Shown one piece after another: positions 22,991 to 35,859 of a DNA stretch of 64,000 nt (position 1 is the first letter of the stretch; every line of letters starts with the position of its first letter). Origin of the DNA: Lunularia cruciata (lineage: Eukaryota; Streptophyta; Marchantiopsida; Lunulariales; Lunulariaceae); assembly GCA_948567375.1 (NCBI GenBank), contig OX419757.1, forward strand, positions 44,764,001-44,828,000. The letters run 5' to 3'. The position numbers and the translations under genes are program-made. The notes below the pieces were generated by a model, which saw only the letters and a list, made by a program, of their open reading frames with translations, did not search any database and was not told the origin of the DNA.

Positions 22991-24588
22991 AAACCTTCTC
23001 TTCTTTTTTCATAAAGCCCATTCCTATGTGGAAGTGTATGACAAAGGGTGCTATAGTCATGGCCGCTCCTTGTTCCATGTCCTCAAGCAGCTCATTTACT
23101 TGTTTGCAAAACATCCGCTCCCAACTCACATGTTTCCTTTTATGCAAAAGTTGGAAGAAAATAGCTTGGTTGAGATTGATGTAGAATGTTAGTTTCAATC
23201 AAACTAGGTCCATGATCAATTTTGTTACAACTTTTTGGATGCAATCTTTCAAATATTATATCTTATACCCATTAAAGGACTTTTCCCTCCAACAAACACA
23301 TTGTCTGTCTTGGCCTTCATACTCTTGCTCGTCATACTATGAGGATTATCAATGTATATTTGGCCAAATGGTGCACACTTTTCCCTAAGACTCAGTGCCG
23401 ATTGTCTTCTATCCAAGTGACAAGGTTTGCTCTTAACAACTTTCCCATCATGTACGAGTTGTTTTGGATCTCTTATAGCAACAACAGGTCTGAAAAACTC
23501 CAGTCCCACAACATGAAGTCTAGACTAGGCTCTACAACATAATCCCCATTTGGATAATTTGGGAGGTTTGCAAACAATCTCTTCCGCTTTGCATGCTTTT
23601 GCTTTTCTCTTGACCACCATCACTCAATCTCCCATCTTGCAGATATCTAAATCTAGTTTTTTCTTGTATTTCCCCCTAGCATTCTTACACTTTTGTACTT
23701 TTGCAGCAAATTTTGAACAACAATTCAAGAGTTGCTTGTGTGAGAAGTGTGAAAATGATGAAAAAGTAAAAAATAACTACTTGCAAGGTGGGATTGGGTT
23801 TTTTTTAAATCTGCCTGCCCAGTCACTCTTCAGCCGTTGCAATGGTTGGCAAAGGGTTGTGGTAGAATAGTGCATGTGCAAGTCCCTAGCGCAAGATAAT
23901 CACAAACGGTTCTTTGGCAGCACGCCGCAATTTACTGGTTTTGGACTTTTGAATTGGCGGCAGAATCCCATGGAAAATCATTTTGATTGAATCTCATCAC
24001 TCTGCATCTTGTACAATGGAGTTCTGCGAACTTCTGACATCATTGTGAGCCAACTTGTATCATAGACCTTCTTGTGTGGTTCATTCAGCACAAGTAGGGT
24101 ACAATACGAAGCCCATGTTTCCTGGTTGGAGAAACCTGTAATTGTTGGGATGTTCATCAAGCCAGATTTGAACGTTGTTTAGGACGAACTAATCACTTTA
24201 TCCTACTTAGTACTATCCTAAGGCTTAATCTATTACTACTAAACTACTAGGAATGAGAAGACTGGGACAAAAATAAAAAGTAGATCGCGGCAATATTGTA
24301 TAATTTCTTAACATATAGGGGTATTTTTATAATATCCGCAACTTAGAGGCGTATTTTGGTACGTTTTTTATGTTAAAACATGAAATGTATCCTAAAGTTT
24401 ATTCTGGTTTTCTATATGGCCTCCGGTATGGCTGGAATTATTCATAAAGCTTCTATCTATCCATAGATGTATGACACTCGCTAATGTGCTGATGTTGGTA
24501 GTTTTCAATTGACATCTTGATTGGTCCTAAAGCTAGTTGATTCATTTTTTCGTATTTGGAGAGCTCTTTCTCGTCAATTCAGCTGTGC

Positions 24589-24743
24589 CGTCGCACAACT
24601 TGACTCATTCTTTCTTAATATACTCCTTTCACAACTTTCAATCTCAAAGTGGTTCTGAACTCAAGTGTATCATCGCACAACTTGACTATTTCATTCTTAA
24701 TATACTCCCTCACAACTTTCAATCTCAAAGTGATTTTGAAAGA
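24589..24743 (+). repeat. Two-copy tandem duplication, 82-bp period
   Basis: TCGCACAACTTGACT occurs at 24591 and TCGCACAACTTGACTAT at 24673. Both are followed by TTCTTAATATACTCC and then ACAACTTTCAATCTCAAAGT. Confidence 0.85.
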
Positions 24744-27700
24744 TAATAGTTCTCGGTAGTCAATCTCTGGATAAGGATTATGTTATATAAAAAGCAATTG
24801 AATTTATCAAGCCGGAGAAACGGATCGATAGAGATCGAATATCAGGCCTATAGATCCATAACCTTGTGAGCAGAAGTATGAATACTTGCACATCGTAAAG
24901 ACTGAAGCAGACGGGGCCCTGCATTCAATAATACTTCTTCCATGATGAATGAAACAAGCAGGACCAAGTATATTACTCGGATGTAGAATCGGCACGGAGA
25001 AGACACTTCACCTAGAAGTCAGGAAGAACTCAAAAGGTCACAAGGATAACAAATATTGTCGTAATGAGATTAGACTGATACTAGTTTCATTACAAATTTG
25101 ATGTTGACTGCATGCTGAATCCAGAACTAGGCATAAGCAAGTTCACGTACGGATGCAAGGCAGATTCAAGCATTCAATTCGAACTGCATCCCAACGTTGG
25201 CTACTGGTAAGTACGTCAAGTCAGAAGCTCAGTTTTGCAATGAATGCCGAAAATAAATCCTATAATATCAATAAATTCTATTGAGGAGAGCAGTGCGCAC
25301 TCCTCTGCCTAACTCTCCTGAGAGGCTGCAGAGGGATTCGCCACTGCAGAAAACAAAGCAGCTTGTATATTCTGACCGAGGTTGATCATCACTATGGTTT
25401 TAAGGTCTTCTGTCTAGTTGGAACTCCAAATAGCAGCGAATGTTGTAATCAACCGGAGTCTTTGACGTACTTCTGTTGTCATCAGGTGTAGCTATCGATA
25501 TCTAGATCTAGTCATCTGAGTGCTGCTTTGCAATTGTACATACCAGCTGCAGTGACTGTCCCATCGCCAAGATCATTCAACACTGCCTCAACTTCAAGTC
25601 GGCTGCAACAATGTGTGGCATTCCATCAATACGTGGCTAAACATAAAGCGAAGCACCTGAATCAACTGCAGGCTGCAAGATTTTACATCCCTGCACCAGC
25701 ACGCGTGGGTATACGGCAAATATACTTGAGGAGACGAACAACACCGATAAACCTGATTACCATAAATCCTTCTCCAGAGTTGAATTTCACATTCGCGACA
25801 AATACTGGCCTGATGGGAAGTGATTTACGACTATGGGGAAGGCTCTCTTTTCAAATTTCTTCGCCTTTTGTTGTTTCTTGGCGTGAATAGACTCCGGAAC
25901 ACCATCAGCGGACTCTACCTGACTTTTCCTGTTCGAAAGTAATCCCCCAAATAGCTTAGCATAGCACTTGGAGCTGTCCTTTCTTGCCTTTGAATTCGAA
26001 GGTAGAGCTCTCCCATCGTTCTTAGGCGCTCCCATATTTAGCATTCGATACCAACTCCAGCTGATGGACGGACTGAGTGAGGACAATCAACTTTTAGCAA
26101 ATCAAAATTTGAAATTGCAAACGATAATGTTGAACGAAATCTATCGCGCTTAGCAAAAATAGTTTAGGGGATCAACGAGCAAGAGAGCACTGTGTCGAAA
26201 TGAAGAAATTTAAGAAATTGAAGCAGAAATCGCTGGATCCAAAAAGCAATGCTGTAACGCTCTTCAGACGGAGATCCAATTTGATACGTGTGGTGTCGCC
26301 CGGCAAAACAGAGAAGAAAAGATGATGTTCTGCAGAAGGTGAGCACTAAAGAAATAAACGCGATCTTGGGTGGGACTGTAAATGGTTAAGGGTTCGTGCA
26401 TGGAAAAGAGAGGATCACGCCATCTCCTCACAGTACCGAGCAACACGGACTGAAAAGAGCCGGGATCTGGTAAGCTTAGTAACTTGGACACATGAGCCCA
26501 TCCTAGGCAGATAAAATTTTCCTTGTCTTACTTATCTTTTAAGATTGTCGCCTTCCTATGGTAAGGAAGTACTGTATCTATAGTAATAATGTAAATAATA
26601 TAATGAAGCCGGACGGATAAACTGACAGCATGAAATGAAACTGAGGTACCGGTGCATCGTGCATGCACTGAGTTTACCCTAGTTAACTATTAATTCATGA
26701 TGGTCAATTGACTCGGGAACGTTTGCGTCATTTACAAGCAAGGACCTGAACAAACGTGAGCGTCAAGCTCGATACAGATCAGAAATGTGGTGAATGAAAG
26801 AGGCGAAAGCAGCCTTTGGTTCCACTGCAACCAATCCAAGCGAAGTCCCTGTCTAGATCGGACCGGGGACTTCCCACACGCAAGAGTGCTTTCTGACGTC
26901 GCGTCGCGTTTCCTCAGTTACCTGCAAACCGCGAAGTCACTGATTCTATAAGACTAGAAGATCCCGGTGGGGCTACAATGTTCTACGAGGATGTAATGTT
27001 ACGATCCTAAGTTCACGTTGTCAAAAACATTTTGATTTGGGAACTCCGGGAAACAATCAGATTACTGCTCCATTGGTGGTATGAATTCAATAATCTAATC
27101 ACGAGTCGTTCTGTTTCCTGGCCTGACTTAATGGACATGATCCCTACTCTTTTGTCCACTGAATACACGTCTAGCCCGCTGCACCACTGCTGGTTAAAAC
27201 GCAAAGCTTGAAAGCCCCAGTTCTTGTTAAGCTAAAGCCATTCAAGACTCATTCCCCCATTGTAGACAGCAGCCATATAACCTCAGAAGATGACTCAAAA
27301 CATAACTCAGAAGCACTTAAAATGAATGCTCGATGAGAACCACCTGGTCCTTTGTAAGCACTCCCAAGCGGTTAGTCCCAATCAAATCAAGAGATATAGA
27401 GAATACCAACTCAATAAATACAGCATAAAGAGTTCAAAGTAAATTATGATTTGCGAGAGTCCCATGACCTAGTCATAACAATGAGTATTGTAAATTCAGT
27501 GAAATAGTCAATGGAATATGTAATCGAGTGTGTTAAGGAGAGCAAGACTTGGGCGTTCGTTTCAACCAATGATGAAAATGAGCCAGAAATATGAAAGTAT
27601 GGGATCGTCTTCCAGCTCAAAGCCTTGAGTTTACGATCTCTATAACTTATCTAATCACTTCCCTCTCCTAATAATCTTCCAGTGAGAAGTAACTAGCCGA

Positions 27701-29853
27701 AGATCCACAAATCATGCAATAACAAGTTGTCTATCCCAACAATAGGGAAATAGGACTCAAAACAATTTGTCAACATGGTTTGGCGGTAGAGTTTCGATCC
27801 CTATGCATCGTAGAGTTTAAGGTTGAGTAAACCCGAATGGAAACATGCCACGGACATTGTAGTGGAAAAGAGCAAGCAAGAAAGATAAAGCAGTACAAAG
27901 AATAAACTTACTTCCGGATAGAACTAGCCAAGAAAACTCCGTTTGGGTCCACAGAGTAAGAGGAAGTCTTAAAGTTGATCCCACGGATATTGTACAGAGA
28001 CTAAACGAGAAGTTCGCAGCAGAGCTCAACGTGGAGGACGTCCAACTAGGGAAGGCAAGTCCTTGGTCTGAAGCGCGTTGAAATTAGGAACACAGTAGTG
28101 ACCATTACCTCACACGGATATAGACCGGACAAGATGATGGAACCTCGACACCAGAAAACCTTTGCAAGTCGTAGTTCGGACCTCGGCATTCACCCTACAT
28201 TTCAAGGTGTAGTACAATGATGAACACTAGGAGAGTGATATGTTGTGAAAAGTTGAAGCCGATCCAAAACAACGAGTGTTGGTACTGACCAAATTCTAAA
28301 CTTTAACAAACTTATTTGGTGTACTGACTGTCAAGTACCAACTCCCATATCTTACTACCCGCCAAACGGCAGATTCTATATTGAACATGGTAACCATAGG
28401 GAAGCATACACGTGTTTCGCCCATACACGGATCTTCTGCTATGTTGTCTACCATGGAAGATCTGGCAAGCTTGGACCTTACGCTAGGTAGTTATAAATGA
28501 TTCTTGCTGCTTGATCCCTGACTGTCTTCGGAATGCTGTCACCTGCACACCTACGAGAGTGACACGTTTTTTTGACAACATTAAATTTCAGGTGGAATTC
28601 AGTTCAATATCCTCTTACATGCTGGATTCCTTGGATTCTTTAATATTTTGGATTAATTATAATTTCTTCTTTGGATCGTGATTGTTACCGTATCTTTTAT
28701 TATAGTCACTCATTCATTTAACTTTTGGAGATAGGGCAATGTGGTGAACGGAAGAGAGGGATGTGGACGGTCACCACCTCTTGTCTGTCAAGTCATGCGT
28801 GGCAATAACCAAAAATTTGGATGATAACAATAATAATTTCATCTCTTAATGGTTGAAATCTTCAATATCGATATAAATATGAATAAAAAGAGGAAAATAT
28901 ATAAATTTTGGTATATATTTCGACAAACGAAGCCTTTACAAGATAATGAATCCAGTTTTGTCAATCGTTTACATGATCGTCTATCACAACGATCTATGAT
29001 CATATCAAACCTGAAGCTCTGCTCGTATTTACCTCCATAAAGTTAGTGAAGATCATATAGTCTTATTAAAAGAACTAGTTTGGTGCCCATGCAATGAATG
29101 GTCTGGTGTGTCTTCTCGATCCTAGAGATCTATAGGAATAAATATTTTAGACATAGTAGTATGTAGATTTTTTAGATTAGAGGTGTATATCTCGTGACTT
29201 GCCTAATCTATGGAATTACCTTTATTTCGAAAATATTGAAACATGGATCTAGTAAGGGATAGAGACGTTATGATTTATTATACTTTGTAGTAGTAAAAGG
29301 TGGAACTAATGGGAGGATCAATACCACAGAATATTTTTTTTTATTTCAGTTTGATAAATATTTCCAAATTTTGATATGATAATAAAATAATGGAATTTCC
29401 TGGACACTATCCATATCTCAATGTATCTTGTATACTTTGCATATCTTGCATCTCATGTGCATAAAATGAGTTCCGGATCTCCCGTTCCTCAAACGACTTC
29501 TATCCTTTCTTCTCTATATCCAACCAGCGGACACTTAGGAGGGAGTGCAATGGCACAATGAGTGTCTGCCAACTCTGTGTATTATTTACAAGATGAACTT
29601 TTCACTTCTCGATAATGCATTGAGTCCTCTTGACAATAGCAATTAGACATAATATTCGTATTACTTGGTTTAGTTGATGTTTAATGTTTCATTTGTGGCC
29701 ACATAGTTTCTTAGCGCTCATTACTTGTATTATTTACCTTAATTGCAGCATAGTTTATCTTTCACATCTGTTGAGGTAGCATGCTTAGTTTTCTCATTGC
29801 ATCTTCTACTTCTATTAGCTGAATTTTCCCTTCCTCGCTGTTTAACCTTTTCT

Positions 29854-30028
29854 CTGCAGGTGATTATCTTTTGTTTTTCTTTTATTCTGCATTGTTTCTT
29901 TCATCTGCTTCACGCATTATGCATTATTTTCTCCGCAGGTGATTATCTTTTGTACACTTTTTCAGGTCTTTTGTTTGTCTTTCTGCATTGTTTTCTTTCA
30001 TCTGCTTCACGCATTATGCATTATTTTA
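29854..30028 (+). repeat. Two-copy tandem duplication, about 80-95 bp
   Basis: GCAGGTGATTATCTTTTGT occurs at about 29856 and 29935. Each copy continues to a TTTCATCTGCTTCACGCATT stretch; the second copy has an extra 16 bp or so. Confidence 0.85.
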
Positions 30029-30844
30029 TCGACTGTATGTGCATTTGCTATTATTATTACACTTTCTATGTCCCAAATTCCCTTTTGTAATGCAACTATA
30101 GAGGTGTAAGTGCTACTTTTCACACAAGACCATTCTTTAATGGCTTAATTGTGTCTTTGACACCCGTCCCTAACACATCCCTCTAACAACCCCTTGTCCA
30201 TTGATGCAATACCTTGCTTTCCCAATGGCCATGTTCCAATTATTTTTTGTGGTGGTCTCATACTTCCTCCCTAACCAATTTCCACACAAGTTTGTTCTTT
30301 AGTAGCTTAATTGTCTTTGACACTTGCACTTGACACATCACTCTCACATCCTTTGTCTACAAGTTTGCCCCTTGGCCTTCTTCTTGGACTTATACCTCTT
30401 TCAAGGTAAACCTTTCATGCCCTTCTCACACTCCACATAGATTTCCAAGCTGCATCATACTCACCATTGAATGCAGTTGTGCATTACTTACTCTCATTTC
30501 CCAAGTTTGCTATTTGGTTTTCAACCTTCTACCCAACTCCACCTACTTAATGTCTTTGTTCTCTTTTCCTTGATAATTATGGCTTCTTTTGCCTAAAAGG
30601 TGGCTCATTTTAGTACTGTCTTCCTTAAATTTGGGCAAGGTCTTCCTTTTTCCACCAAGCAGCATACTCTGGTCCCCATTAAGCAACACATCCTTTCTTC
30701 TTACTAGGCCTCTAAATTTAACACACTAGAGACCACTTTTTCTTGCACTCCTTAGATGATATATTTATTTTAGGCATCATGTTTATTATTTATTTGATAA
30801 AAAATTGTAAGTTTTATGTCGGTCAAACCTTAGGTTTCGCCTTT

Positions 30845-30849
30845 AAAAG
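30845..30849. repeat. Left target-site duplication of B3 (AAAAG)
   Basis: AAAAG precedes TGTAAAAGACC; the same 5-mer follows the far LTR at 43815-43819. Confidence 0.9.
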
Positions 30850-31215
30850 TGTAAAAGACCGAGCCCGAGGATAGAAATAGAAGAATGGAAACTCACATGG
30901 GGACACTTGAATGTAGGAAAACTCCAAATACCTAGCATGAGCTTTGGCCCTTGTATTTATATAGATCATACAAGGCTCTTGAGAAGCTTCTCAAGAAGCT
31001 TCCTTGAACCACTTTCTTGGACTGCAAGCCAAGTTAATTGGGAAGCTTCTCAAGAAGCTTCCTTCTAGGAGCTGCTTACTTGGCATGCAAGCTAAGCTAG
31101 CCGGGAAGCTTCCCAAGAAGCTTCCTAGATACTTCTAGAATATTCTAGGCTAATTTGTCTTATTTGCTACTTCATTAGCCCTACTAACTTCATTACTAAA
31201 CTGCATATTGTTACA
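30850..31215 (-). repeat. 3' LTR of B3
   Basis: TGTAACAATATGC...TTTTACA on the minus strand. It is shorter than the partner LTR (about 366 versus 436 bp) by loss of some AAGCTTC repeat units. The TATA-like sequence is kept. Confidence 0.9.
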
Positions 31216-31229
31216 TATTCTCCCATTGC

Positions 31230-33249
31230 TAGTTGGTGATGTCCTTGTTGCCAATGAAACTTCAAACTCCTGGATGGCTAATTGTGCATTCTAGAGATGA
31301 GAAAGAAGTTCTCATGTGGCATCATGAAGGGGATACCCTTTCCAAAGGACCTTGTACTCTGTATGTTGTCAACGGTCTTGTTGAATGTGGCGACCTGCAA
31401 GAATATGATCAACTTCATACTCCTTATGATCATTGATATGGACATGAGGAGGGGGAGGTTTGACTCAAGAGGAAAAAATAAAGGGGTTAGGAACAAAGGG
31501 TTTCAACTTGGAAATATGAAAGACAAGATGGATTTGCATATGACAGGGCAAGGCAAGTCGATAAGCAACAAGAGAGACAATTTGGGTGACATCAAAGGGT
31601 CCTATTGAATTAGGTGCAAGTTACTAGAGGATAGCATGACTTTATCACCGACTTCAAAGGTGAGAGTGCAACGATGGTGGTACGCATATTGTTTTTGACA
31701 ATTTTGGGCAAGAAGGAGGTGAGATTTGGCTTGTTGGAGAGATTGGGAGATGGTGGTCAAGAAGGTTGAAGTATGAGGGACTTGAGATATGAGAGGAGCA
31801 AGAAGAGAATATAGAACAAGTGGATCTTGGCCAAAATTGAGAAAGAAAGAAGAAAATCTGGTGCTTGCTTGTTTGGAATTGTTGTAGGCAAATTCTACAA
31901 CTACAAGACATTCATCTCAATTGGTATGGTGGACATTGACAAAGGCACGCAACATATCTTCCAAGGTATGATTTTCACATTTGGTTTTTCCATCAGTTTG
32001 AGGATGATAGGTCGTGGACAAAGCAAGTTTGGTGCTGAGTATTTGGAAGAGTGCTTGCCAAAACTTCCGAATGAGTTGAGGATCACGGTCAAAGATGAGT
32101 ACATGTGGTGTCCCATGATGCTTGAAGACATTGTTGAAGTAGATTTGTCCTAAGGTTGGAGCATCTATAGTATCAAAGGTTGGTGCCAAGTTGATTTGCT
32201 TACTAAGCTTATCCACAAACACCACAATTGTTGTGTGTCCTTGCTTTGTCTTGGGCAAGGATGTGATGAGATCCAAACTCACATGTTTCCATCTAGCAGA
32301 TAGAATGAGGAGTGGTTGAAGGAATCCACTCAGCTTCTAGTTGTTGGCCTTGTTGCATTGGCAGCTTTTACACGATTGGACAAACTCTTCAATATCTTGT
32401 GTCATGTTGGGCCACCACCTTTGGTGTTGGAGGGTACCCAAGGTCTTCTCCACACCCATGTGACCAGGTATTGGTAAATCATGGGCTTCTTGAAGATGCA
32501 TAGGTCAAAGATCACCTTTGGTTGGAACATAGATCTGGTCCTCATGGAATAGAAGGCCTTCCTTGAAGGAGAATGTGTTGTACTCCTTGTCACATGCTAT
32601 AAGATGACCATGTACTACTTGGAAGAAGTGATCTTGTTGTAGAGCTGATTGAAACTCATTTTGGACCTTGGAGTCAATTGCCACTGTTGTAATTGACACC
32701 ATGATGAGAGGAAGAGACTTCAAATTAGGTCGTCATGATAGAGCATCAGGGATGAAATTGAACCTGGTTTGTACTCAAGTTTGATGTCAAAAAATTGGAG
32801 TTGCTCCTCCCATCAATGATGTCAACTCTTCATGTGTTCCAAGTGTGAGGTCTGCAATAATGGTTTGTGATCAATTTGCATGATTACTTGTTTCTCCAAG
32901 AGATAATGCGTCCATACCTTGGTGGCATATACCATTGCAAGTTGATCTTGATCTTGAGCAGAGTAATTTCTTTTAGTTGTATTTAGTTGGTGAGACACAA
33001 AGGCAATGGGATGTAGTCCATCTGGGAATTCTTGTTGCAACACGGCTCCAATTACAATGTTAAAAGCATCAAGATCAACCACACAAGGTAGTTGAGGGTC
33101 ATATGGTTGAAGGATGGGTCTTGAAGATACCATATGTTTCAGCTTCAGGTATGTTTCTTCATGCTTGGTGGACCACTAGAAGCTCAAGTTCTTCCCCAAG
33201 AGGTCAGTCAATGGTGCAGCCACATGAGCATAATAATGGATGAACCGTA
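31230..33249 (-). pseudogene. Integrase, chromodomain, RNase H and RT end of B3
   Basis: From right to left on the minus strand: RT connection end (33240-33140), RNase H (33133-32822: VDLDAFNIVIGAVLQQEF, QIDHKPLLQ), zinc and core of integrase (32593-31917: VSLDLITSLPKTKQGHTTIV, FDRDPQLIRKFWQALF, HPQTDGKTKCENHTLED), C-terminal segments (31911-31654) and the chromodomain remnant (31430-31260). Integrase core Asp residues are readable. Stops and shifts separate the domains. Confidence 0.85.
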
Positions 33250-33254
33250 GGTAA
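33250..33254. repeat. Left target-site duplication of B4 (GGTAA)
   Basis: GGTAA before TGTAACAATATGG. The right flank 40686-40690 is ATTAA, two changes from it. B1 at the matching point reads CGGTAAAAACTGG, consistent with an original GGTAA target. Confidence 0.65.
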
Positions 33255-33324
33255 TGTAACAATATGGAGTTTAGCGACAAAGTTAGTCGGACTCACAAAG
33301 TAGCACATAAGATAAATTAGTCTA

Positions 33325-33337
33325 GAATATTCTAGAA
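33325..33337 (+). promoter_or_regulatory. Heat-shock-element-like repeat in B4 5' LTR (distal)
   Basis: GAAtaTTCtaGAA, three perfect alternating units in U3, about 230 bp upstream of the TATA box. Confidence 0.55.
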
Positions 33338-33413
33338 GTATCTAGGAAGCTTCTTGGTAAGCTTCTCGGCTAGCTTAGCTTGCACCGCAAGTAAGTAGCT
33401 TCTAGAAGGAAGC

Positions 33414-33426
33414 TTCTAGAAGCTTC
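33414..33426 (+). promoter_or_regulatory. Heat-shock-element-like repeat in B4 5' LTR (proximal)
   Basis: TTCtaGAAgcTTC, about 140 bp upstream of TATA, with further GAAGCTTC palindromes on both sides. Confidence 0.55.
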
Positions 33427-33567
33427 TAACTAGCTTAGCTGCATGTCAAGTAGGCAGTTTCTAGAAGGAAGCTTCTTGAGAAGCTTCCCAATTAACTTGG
33501 CTTGCACTCTAAGAAAGCAACTTGAGGAAGCTTCTTGAGAAGCTTTTCAAGGGCCTTGTATGCTACC

Positions 33568-33575
33568 TATAAATA
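33568..33575 (+). promoter_or_regulatory. TATA box of B4 5' LTR
   Basis: TATAAATA within CTACCTATAAATACC, conserved in all B LTRs and even in the relic at 52676-52683. Confidence 0.7.
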
Positions 33576-33680
33576 CCAAAGCCAAAGCTCATGCAAGGCA
33601 TTCGGACTTTTCACTCATTCAAGTGTCCCAATGTGAGTTTCCATTCTCTTATTTCTCTCCTTTGTCTTGGTCTTTTACAT

Positions 33681-33692
33681 TGGTATCAGAGC
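33681..33692 (+). promoter_or_regulatory. Primer-binding site of B4
   Basis: TGGTATCAGAGC one base after the LTR; complementary to the initiator-Met tRNA 3' end. Confidence 0.95.
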
Positions 33693-33958
33693 AAGAATGA
33701 AATGGCTGGAATTTATGGACCACCAAATCCACTTCTGCCAAACCATTGGGATTTTCATATCCAAATATTACCCAAGCACCGCTTCATACAATTCATCACC
33801 TCATGCTTTAGGTAAAATTTTCTACATATGATCATCGTGTCTAAGGAACCCTTGATACTTCAGATTGTCACTTGTGGAGAAAGGTGGACGTGCTATATCT
33901 ATGTGTTAATCAATTAGATAAATTGGGAGTAGTAAGACAGAGTAATAGCTATGGCAGT

Positions 33959-35834
33959 TGTTGTACCCACATTTTTCATTTTGGACGAGTTTTGAAGAAG
34001 AACTGCCTTGCTGAAACCAAATGGAGAAGAAATGAGTGCAAACTTGTGTTTTGATCAGACCCAAGGAAGTCACTTTGGTGCAAGAGGAAGAAGGTATCGG
34101 ACTAGATCAGACCCAAAGAAGCTTATTTCGTGTCAGAGGAAGAAAAAAACTCGGATCAAACATTGAAGGAGGGCAAACCCGAAGGAGAAATGGAAGTTGC
34201 AGGTCAGGATTCTTGCGGGGGCCATATCTCAGTGTCCACAAGTCCAAATCAAGCTTACTATATTTTGTTAGAAGCGTCTCATTTAGTGCTTTCCATTGCC
34301 ACCAAAATCGTAAGGTTTGGAGGTATGTAGAAGAAGTTACAAGCATTTGAAGTTTTAAGAGTAGATGTGAAGAGTAGTTTGGTGTCTTCGGGTCAATGTG
34401 ACTTCAGACTTCGAACTTCGGGTTTAAATGACTTTGGATCTAAAGACTTTGCCTCAAGACAAATATGATTCAACACGAGGAAGTCGGACCTCAATGTCGG
34501 ACCGAGTGTAATGAAGGTGACTTCGGGAGTTTTGCCCGAGAGATCAGAGGAAATTAGAGTAGGGAAAGAAGATAGTTATGATACTCATGACTTCAATTTC
34601 AGTTCTGATTGAAGATGGAACATGAATTGAAGGAGAAGTAGCAACAGTGAATAAACCCAAAGTGCAAGATGAGACAATAAGTGTCTTCGGGTTAGTTACA
34701 TAAGTGATTAGGGGAAAGTGGGTTACAAATTGAAGGTGTAGATAATGTATTCATGCTTTCAATTACAATTCTTGATGATGACACAGTAGAATTAGTAAAG
34801 GAATTTATAGTAGTTAGACCCAAAGTAAGAGATAGGAATGCAAGTGTCTTTGGATTTGACATTTGACACTTTAGAGAAGAGTGGATCGGGAGATAGAGAT
34901 TTAGAAGGTTTAATTATGATAGGAATTGCAGATCAAGAAGGAGAAGTGTTAGAATTAGTGGAGGAATTATGAGTTGTGAAACCCAAGGATAGAGTAATAA
35001 GAAGTAAAGTTACTTCGAGTTTGGGTTTGAAAGCCGAAGATCGGATCAGATTAGTAACCGATTTGAGATTTGAATAGGCATATATGAAGAGGTGCATTGT
35101 CATTTCAAATCTACAGGTTTGTAGAGTCGTAAGGAAGAGGTACATTAGGAAGATAATTTTCAATTGTATCACTATTTAAGAGTGGCATTTGCAGTCAGAT
35201 GTTGTTCAGTGCTCATTATTTTTGAGAATAGATAAATTGAAGTGTTGTGAAGTAGTGCTCGTCGCTTGAGCTTAATTCCGAGTATCAGCGTTGCAATTGT
35301 GTTTGTAAGTATGTGGAGAATTTCAAAGTGCAAGTCAGTGTGCTTGTTGGATGTTGGATTCCGCAACCTTGATCTTCATTTTGTGTGTTTGATCCTAAGT
35401 GAAGTGCAATCAAAGCAATGCCTTGACAGATTTGAGAGGAATTGTAGTGTTGGTAGTATTATGCATTTGTTGATGTGAAGCAATTTTGATCGAGGAAGTT
35501 GTGCCTTCAGTGGAGGGGTGGAACGCAATTCTGAAGCAAAGTCATTTTGCAGTGAAGTATCGTTTTTGGGAGAGCCTGAATCATCACAATCAAGATTGTT
35601 TGGAAAGAATTGATAGAGTTGTGATTAAGAAGTGTGAATTCATGACAAGACTGCGAGTCAGTGCTTGTTACTCTCTTCTGGGTGTGGTTTCTACCTAAGA
35701 GATTAAAGATGCAACCAAGAAGAACTGCAATTGTTACTTTGACTTTGTACTTAGACAATTTTGAGTTGTATCTTTGCGGGAACGGACTTTACTTACCCGA
35801 TTACCGCAAAAGTGATATTTGCCAAGTTGTCACA
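33959..35834 (+). repeat. L-family LTR, copy 2
   Basis: Begins TGTTGTACCCACATTTTTC, ends GTTGTCACA. The 3' 700 bp aligns well with copy 1, including TGCTCGTCGCTTGAGCTTAA and CTTACTCTCTTCTGGGTG-like text. U3 is about 1.9 kb shorter than in copy 1 and lacks its long ORFs. Confidence 0.8.
35173..35180 (+). promoter_or_regulatory. TATA-like box of L LTR copy 2
   Basis: TATTTAAG at the position aligned with TATATAAG (5740-5747) of copy 1. Confidence 0.4.
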
Positions 35835-35841
35835 TGATTTT

Positions 35842-35859
35842 TGGCACCGCTGCCGTGGA
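35842..35859 (+). promoter_or_regulatory. Primer-binding site of L copy 2, tRNA-Asp type
   Basis: TGGCACCGCTGCCGTGGA differs at three positions from TGGCGCCGTTGCCGGGGA, the tRNA-Asp-complementary site common in Athila/Tat-type plant elements. It lies 7 bp after the LTR end. Confidence 0.75.

Larger units (their letters stand above)
22990..30844. other. 7.9-kb stretch without recognisable gene
   Basis: No ORF here shows a motif I recognise. Short ORFs such as 25528-25890 (+) and 25787-26086 (-) overlap on opposite strands and have no support. Composition around 24.8-28.6 kb is less AT-rich than the rest of the centre and may be low-copy DNA or an unrecognised old repeat. Two local tandem duplications are listed separately. 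About 29420-29520 resembles the reverse complement of about 53470-53580, a short dispersed repeat. Confidence 0.5.
33255..33679 (+). repeat. 5' LTR of B4
   Basis: TGTAACAATATGG to CTTTTACA. HSE-like units at 33325-33337 and 33414-33426, TATAAATA at 33568-33575. Confidence 0.95.

Noticed and set aside
25528-26086. Overlapping ORFs of 120 aa (+) and 99 aa (-) as host genes
   Set aside because: They overlap on opposite strands, lack known motifs, and no neighbouring exons or signals support either.
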